Origin: Pseudomonas sp. 8O
Lineage (GTDB): Bacteria; Pseudomonadota; Gammaproteobacteria; Pseudomonadales; Pseudomonadaceae
NCBI RefSeq assembly: GCF_902506495.1
Contig: NZ_LR733264.1
Span: 1,054,001 to 1,118,000 of the forward strand
Direction of reading: 5' to 3'
DNA length: 64,000 nt
Positions 59,782 through 64,000 of this stretch are shown one piece after another (position 1 is the stretch's first letter; each line of letters begins with the position of its first letter). The notes beneath the pieces were generated by a model, which did not search any database, was not told the origin of the DNA, and saw only the letters and a list, made by a program, of their open reading frames with translations. Made by a program: the position numbers and the translations under genes.

Positions 59782-60293
59782 GCAAGTTTATTTATCACCG
59801 CTCCGGCAAGCGTACAGCACTATGTGCCGCACTGCTGCTCGCTACGTTCGGTTGCGCCACCTCGGCACAAGCGATCGATGTCTACTTTAGCGGCTCGCTG
59901 GTGGCTCCGCCGCCCTGTGTGATCAATGGCAATACCGATATCAGTGTGGACTTTGGCAATGAGATGCTGGCAGGACGTATCGACGGCTCTAATTATGTAC
60001 GCCCCATCACTTTTACTCTGGACTGTAGCCAGGCGGTCGCTCTCGGTCGTGCGATCAAATTGCAGTTTAAAGGCGATGACGCAAGCTTCAAACCAAACGT
60101 ACTGAGAACAACCAATTCTGATTTGGCGATTGAACTGCGCCTAAATAACGCTTTTTTTCCATTAAATTCATGGAATCTCATGAATTATCCGACCATACCC
60201 GCATTCTCCGCTGTCCCTATAAAGGCAGCAGGCAGCACCCTGAGCGGTGGCACCTTCACCGCAGCAGCCACGCTGCTGGTCGACTATCAGTGA
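59778..60293 (+). CDS. Minor pilin 2 (MrpF position)
   Basis: 171 residues; ATGA overlap with the previous gene. The signal peptide ends SAQA. IDVYFSGSLVAPPPC is the donor strand, then the Cys pair, GNEMLAGRIDGSNYVRPI, and the C-terminal TAAATLLVDYQ. By eye its middle is more AT-rich than neighbouring genes. Confidence 0.82.
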   Translation: MSKFIYHRSGKRTALCAALLLATFGCATSAQAIDVYFSGSLVAPPPCVINGNTDISVDFGNEMLAGRIDGSNYVRPITFTLDCSQAVALGRAIKLQFKGDDASFKPNVLRTTNSDLAIELRLNNAFFPLNSWNLMNYPTIPAFSAVPIKAAGSTLSGGTFTAAATLLVDYQ

Positions 60294-60303
60294 GGACGCA
60301 GAG

Positions 60304-60777
60304 ATGAAAAGCAAACATATTTCCCCTCTGCTGTGGCTGGCACTGGCTGTTGCTACTAGCTCCCAGGCCGTTCAGGTTAACTTCTCGGGCGGACTGATCG
60401 AGTCCGTTCCCTGCACTATCAGCGGGGGGCAACTACTCCAGTTGGACTTCGGTAACGCCGTGATCATCCGCAACCTTAATGGCGTGAATTACAGCAAACC
60501 CATCAATTATCAGATCACCTGCGCGGATGTCGGTACGGTGCACCTGACACTCAAAGGCACCGAAACATCGTTCGATGACGCAGCCATCCAGACCAACGTC
60601 GTCGGCTTGGGTATTCGCGTCAACCGTGGCGGGGTGCCGTTCACTCTCAATACGCCAATCGTCGTCGATCCCGCCAGTCCGCCAGTACTCGAAGCCGTGC
60701 CGGTAGCTGACCCTGCAAATACGCCGGCGACAGGCGTATTCAATGCCACCGCCACCCTGATGGCCGACTACCAATAG
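60304..60777 (+). CDS. Minor pilin 3 (MrpG position)
   Basis: 157 residues from the ATG at 60304, 10 bp after the previous stop. The signal peptide ends SSQA. Mature VQVNFSGGLIESVPC, FGNAVIIRNLNGVNYSKPI and the C-terminal NATATLMADYQ are close in plan to the two preceding pilins, so the three form a family made by duplication. Confidence 0.82.
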   Translation: MKSKHISPLLWLALAVATSSQAVQVNFSGGLIESVPCTISGGQLLQLDFGNAVIIRNLNGVNYSKPINYQITCADVGTVHLTLKGTETSFDDAAIQTNVVGLGIRVNRGGVPFTLNTPIVVDPASPPVLEAVPVADPANTPATGVFNATATLMADYQ

Positions 60778-60788
60778 GAGCGCGCACC

Positions 60789-61346
60789 ATGACTCAATGG
60801 CACACCCCCAACCGTTTTAAGCGTGCCGGTCTGGCCCTGGCGCTGCTATCGCCGTTTCTATTTGGCGGCCTTGCTCAGGCTGCGGACAATCTTGAATTCA
60901 CCGGCGCACTCGTCGAAGCCGCCTGCGACTTACACGCAGGTGACGACGATATAGAACTGGACTTCAACACCGTAATCGACCGCTACCTGTACCGCTATGG
61001 CGAAACGCCCGCTCGTCCCTTCACATTGCGCCTGGACGATTGCGACAACAGTGTACTGACCGGCGTCAGGTTGACCTTCAGCGGCACCGAAAGCATCGAA
61101 CTGCCCGGCCTGCTCGCTTTCGATCCGAGCAGTACAGCAAAGGGCGTGGCAGTAGCCTTGCAAACCGCAGGCGGGCAGCCGCTGAAAATCAATGACACCA
61201 GTGGCCTGCTGCTTGCATTGCCGTCTGGCGATATGACCATCCCGTTGCAGGCTTACCTCAAGGCAGAGCCAACTGCAGTTACTAGCCAGTCCATCGTCTT
61301 GGGCGACTTCAAAGCCACGGCCTATTTTGCACTGGATTATGAATAA
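60789..61346 (+). CDS. Minor pilin 4, VIDRYLYRYG type
   Basis: 185 residues with ribosome site AGGAGCG. The signal peptide ends LAQAA. Donor strand DNLEFTGALVEAAC, then a distinctive DFNTVIDRYLYRYGETPARPF and the C-terminal KATAYFALDYE. It is a close relative of the pilin at 62.7 kb and differs from minor pilins 1-3. It is the last subunit before the adhesin. Confidence 0.82.
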   Translation: MTQWHTPNRFKRAGLALALLSPFLFGGLAQAADNLEFTGALVEAACDLHAGDDDIELDFNTVIDRYLYRYGETPARPFTLRLDDCDNSVLTGVRLTFSGTESIELPGLLAFDPSSTAKGVAVALQTAGGQPLKINDTSGLLLALPSGDMTIPLQAYLKAEPTAVTSQSIVLGDFKATAYFALDYE

Positions 61347-61492
61347 ACAGCGCTAAGGCTGTAACACGTGTCATCAGTGTACTGTTGGTACCTGTGGCCA
61401 GGCTTTTAACGTGACCGGCAGCGAACTCGCTGTCGCTCAGAGAATAGAGCGCTATTGCCCGTATCGGTAGGCGGGTAGAGGTTGAGTGAAAG

Positions 61493-62305
61493 ATGAGAAA
61501 ACCACATAGAAATAGAATCAGTTATCTGGTTCTGACGTTCATTGCAGGGCTGTTGCTATCCGTTACCAATGAGCTGCAGGCTTCGGCTTGGGCGGCGGTC
61601 ATATCGGTTAACCGGAGTACTGGATATGGAGAGTTTCAGTATGGCTGGACCTCAGAGCTCAACGACTCGCCTATCTGCTTTGATGCCAGCGGTTGTTTCG
61701 TACTGGTTGGACCCTGGGATGCCAGAGGATCCGGTTACGGCGGTATTAATAATCCCTGGGGCATATCTAGGAAAGTTAAAATTCCGCAATACGGCAGTGC
61801 AAGAGATGCATGGTTCCTGTGGAGTCAGAGCTATCCACTTTCTGACCAATTCGTTCAACTGACCTGGAGTAGTCCAGTCAGGCATGACTTCCTTCAAACC
61901 TGTTATGGCTTCCAGATTTTTCAGGGCTCGAGTAGTAACACTCGCACCGGCGATATACTCCCCGGCGCGCAATGTGGTACGATACCGCCCCCTAATCTGG
62001 TGTGCACGCTTAATCTTCCGTCGGAGATTGACCACGGCACTATTGGTGTCGGCGAAACATCAAGCATCGAAGTCGACGGTGCCATCAACTGTAACCTCTC
62101 GGCTAACGCAAGACTAAGCTCTCAGCTCTCCAATGCTCCGAGCGGACTATCTGCAAAAATGCTGTTCAATGGTATGTCCACTCGAAATCTGAGCGTGCAG
62201 GCAGGAAACACCTCGTTCAAGATGACCAGTGAGTTGACTGTGCAGCCCACTGCTTCGACGGGGCCAGCCCAGATATATTTCATGGTATTCGCCGACTTCT
62301 ACTGA
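61493..62305 (+). CDS. MrpH-like two-domain tip adhesin
   Basis: 270 residues with an N-terminal signal sequence (LVLTFIAGLLLSVTNELQA). A receptor-binding domain of about 150 residues contains paired Cys (PICFDASGCFVLVG). The linker TGDILPGAQCGTIPPPNLVC closely resembles that of Proteus MrpH (LLPGSLCGIAPPP), and a C-terminal pilin domain follows. MrpH binds surfaces through zinc held by three His. Here the HxH pair expected after CFV is PWD, so zinc use is doubtful. It lies 146 bp after minor pilin 4, a gap with no feature I recognise. Confidence 0.75.
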   Translation: MRKPHRNRISYLVLTFIAGLLLSVTNELQASAWAAVISVNRSTGYGEFQYGWTSELNDSPICFDASGCFVLVGPWDARGSGYGGINNPWGISRKVKIPQYGSARDAWFLWSQSYPLSDQFVQLTWSSPVRHDFLQTCYGFQIFQGSSSNTRTGDILPGAQCGTIPPPNLVCTLNLPSEIDHGTIGVGETSSIEVDGAINCNLSANARLSSQLSNAPSGLSAKMLFNGMSTRNLSVQAGNTSFKMTSELTVQPTASTGPAQIYFMVFADFY

Positions 62306-62556
62306 GGGTCATAAGCGTTCTTGGCTGTTTAGCCAATCGCCATGACCGGATCAGACATGATCAACAGCAACATTAATGTGAAATTGATACCTGACAGGCC
62401 AATCTCAATTTTGCTGAAAGGTGAGGTTTTATTGAGGCTGGATATGTTCAGTTTTCCGTACGATGTTTTCATTTGAAGAGATACAGCTTTACTAAGCGCA
62501 TTTCTAAGGGGGCGCTAGATAGTCTGCCCGAGTGTCTGCAGAACCCCTGTTTTTAG

Positions 62557-62580
62557 GCCGCCATCGTGCGGCTTTTTTTC
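62557..62580 (+). terminator. Terminator after the MR/P-like operon
   Basis: GCCGC (62557-62561) pairs with GCGGC (62568-62572), followed by seven T. The rest of the 62306-62713 gap is AT-richer and shows no credible gene. Confidence 0.8.
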
Positions 62581-62713
62581 GCTTTGTTCGTGACGGCACA
62601 GGTTAGGTGATGGCGGTTTCGCGCGATTACCCCCTTAGCCGATAAACAGTGAACCACGTCGAGAGCAGCACTGATCCATTACTCGGAACAGCGCTGATAA
62701 AGAGATGATCACT

Positions 62714-63250
62714 ATGAAAAAAAACGGTTTCATCTGCCTGTTGACCGTTATGGCAATGACCGCACAAGGCGGTCTTACCCGAGCAGCAGACATTCCTGAC
62801 CCCTCGGCAGTGCCAGCCAGTACACCCTGTACCCTGCATGCTGATAGCAGCGAAATCCAGTTGGATTTCAAGTCTGTGATCGACCGTTACCTGTACCGCT
62901 ATGGCCTGACCCCCGCCCGGAGTTTCACATTGCGCTTGAATGCATGCGATAGCCGAGTGCTGGCTGGCGCCAGGCTGCGCATGGCAGGTAACGAGAGCCG
63001 CGAGTTGCCAGGCTTGCTGGTTTTCGACGGTACCGGCATGGCCCGTGGCGTGGTGATTGGCCTACAAGCAACCGACGGTCAGAGGTTAGCGGTCAACGCG
63101 ATGAGGGGGCACGGTATTACCGTTGTGCCGGAGGATGGAGCGATTGCACTGCAAGCCTACCTTGAAGTCGAACCCACCGCCCAGAACAGCAAGAGTATTA
63201 TTCTGGAAAGCTTCAGGGCAACGGTATTTGTGGCGCTGGATTATCAGTGA
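62714..63250 (+). CDS. Duplicate pilin, VIDRYLYRYG type, lying outside the operon
   Basis: 178 residues from the ATG at 62714 (62705 is an alternative). It shares DFKSVIDRYLYRYGLTPARSF and the C-terminal ATVFVALDYQ with minor pilin 4. After the signal peptide it reads ADIPDPSAVPASTPC, so the alternating hydrophobic donor strand (LEFTGALVE in its relative) is gone. Such a subunit could accept a strand but not give one, making it a candidate terminator or a decaying copy. It is separated from the operon by a terminator. Confidence 0.75.
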   Translation: MKKNGFICLLTVMAMTAQGGLTRAADIPDPSAVPASTPCTLHADSSEIQLDFKSVIDRYLYRYGLTPARSFTLRLNACDSRVLAGARLRMAGNESRELPGLLVFDGTGMARGVVIGLQATDGQRLAVNAMRGHGITVVPEDGAIALQAYLEVEPTAQNSKSIILESFRATVFVALDYQ

Positions 63251-63472
63251 GTGCTGTTTTTGAAACTGTTTGGAAAATAATTCCGCGTGGTCAACTGTGC
63301 GAGTGGCTTCATCAAATATGTCATCCACCGCAGTAATGCAAATGAACGAGCCGCCCTGCGCGAAAACACAGGGTGGCTCAATGGATATAAAAGATCATGT
63401 CTATGCTTGCATGAGTTGTTTGTTGTTGATTTTTATCTTTCGTCAAGGCAGTCTGCGACAGCTGTTGAACTA

Positions 63473-63790
63473 CTATTGGTAGTCAACCTGATACAGGTGG
63501 GTGTTTGCCCGTTGCTCTTTATAGGCGATGGACAGCCCCCTGGAGTCGATATAAACCGCCTGATTTGAGCTGCGCAGAGCCTGGGCATTGATATGGTTGT
63601 TCTGTGTCTTGTAGTTAACCCAGCAGGATGTATTGATGGATTGGGTGTTGCCTTGCAACGTGCACGGCGCCTCAACGATTTGTCCGGTGACAGTGATTTG
63701 CCCTGAAAGTGCAGCGGCTTCGCTGGTGGAGTAACCGATGGCGGCTACCAGTAACAGGGGGAGGAGGGTCAATTGTCTTTTGGCGTTCAT
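63473..63790 (-). CDS. Short fimbrial-like protein (mini-pilin)
   Basis: 105 residues. The signal peptide ends SEAAA. The mature part of about 80 residues starts like a pilin (GQITVTGQIVEAPC) and ends TYPE-like HLYQVDYQ, with a second Cys in NTSCWVNY, but the central strands are missing. It may resemble the small YehE-like fimbrial proteins. It is divergent from the cluster, and an RcsB-box-like site lies 116 bp upstream. Expression is unproven. Confidence 0.6.
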   Translation of the reverse strand: MNAKRQLTLLPLLLVAAIGYSTSEAAALSGQITVTGQIVEAPCTLQGNTQSINTSCWVNYKTQNNHINAQALRSSNQAVYIDSRGLSIAYKEQRANTHLYQVDYQ

Positions 63791-63905
63791 ACTATTCTCC
63801 TGAGTTCACACTAGGTTTTGCATTGTGTTGCAGGTCCATCCAGGGCTGCTGTGTCGCTCGGGCTTGATGCCATCTGAGCATTGACGCTTAGGAAGCAGCA
63901 CACTT

Positions 63906-63919
63906 TCAGAATTTTCTTA
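63906..63919. promoter_or_regulatory. RcsB-box-like site upstream of the mini-pilin gene
   Basis: TCAGAATTTTCTTA matches the sites at 54.3-54.5 kb. It may serve the leftward mini-pilin gene or a rightward gene beyond the window. The last 70 bases are very AT-rich with no gene visible. Confidence 0.6.
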
Positions 63920-64000
63920 AGGTCTAGGTGAGTCTGGAGAAAAAAGAAAGGCATGCATAAAAATTTTTATCTTATTGATATTGTTGTTTTATTTTTATTC

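Overview
The window reads as the chromosome of a Pseudomonas species. It is GC-rich, and two blocks match, from memory, the Pseudomonas aeruginosa gene order: exaA-exaC-pqqABCDE-pqqH-ercA-ercS' and PA2779-PA2778-PA2776, followed by tRNA-Val-thrS-infC-rpmI-rplT-pheST-ihfA-merR-tRNA-Pro. A P. mendocina/oleovorans-type lineage would fit, but the species cannot be fixed from the sequence alone.

Layout. (1) 1-11.6 kb holds the PQQ-dependent alcohol oxidation locus. It contains the 3' end of a quinoprotein ethanol dehydrogenase, its NAD aldehyde dehydrogenase, the whole PQQ biosynthesis operon with an S9 peptidase, and the ErcA/ErcS' regulatory pair. The locus is riddled with a GTAGGGTGCGC...GCGCACC palindromic repeat that supplies stop codons and even sits in frame inside a coding region. 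(2) 11.6-14.3 kb holds a small membrane protein, a C39-like lipoprotein peptidase and a polyamine-type FAD oxidoreductase. (3) 14.5-22.4 kb is the core translation cluster. A leader hairpin ahead of thrS mimics the anticodon arm of tRNA-Thr, and infC has an ATT start. (4) From 22.4 to about 37.7 kb, behind tRNA-Pro(GGG), lies an accessory region. It has a type I restriction-modification operon with two GmrSD-like DUF262 genes between hsdS and hsdR and a metallopeptidase gene at its end. A HipA-type toxin-antitoxin operon with three evenly spaced operators follows, then scraps of IS3-family transposases, a conjugation trb operon and a second hip module. (5) 37.7-45.8 kb encodes a phosphorelay resembling PvrS-PvrR-RcsC-RcsB of P. 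aeruginosa PAPI-1: two hybrid sensor kinases, an EAL phosphodiesterase response regulator and a LuxR-type response regulator. (6) 46-64 kb holds two divergent chaperone-usher fimbrial operons. The leftward one has three chaperones, two pilins, an usher and a tip protein. The rightward one has the gene order of the Proteus MR/P fimbria (major pilin, anchor, usher, chaperone, minor pilins, MrpH-like adhesin), followed by a duplicated minor pilin and a mini-pilin gene.

How it fits together. Between and beside the fimbrial operons are seven copies of a 14-bp palindrome close to the enterobacterial RcsB box (TAAGAATATTCCTA). The simplest reading is that the island-encoded RcsC/RcsB and PvrS/PvrR relay drives both fimbriae through these sites, while PvrR lowers c-di-GMP. 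This would be a self-contained adhesion-switch island sitting next to a defence island.
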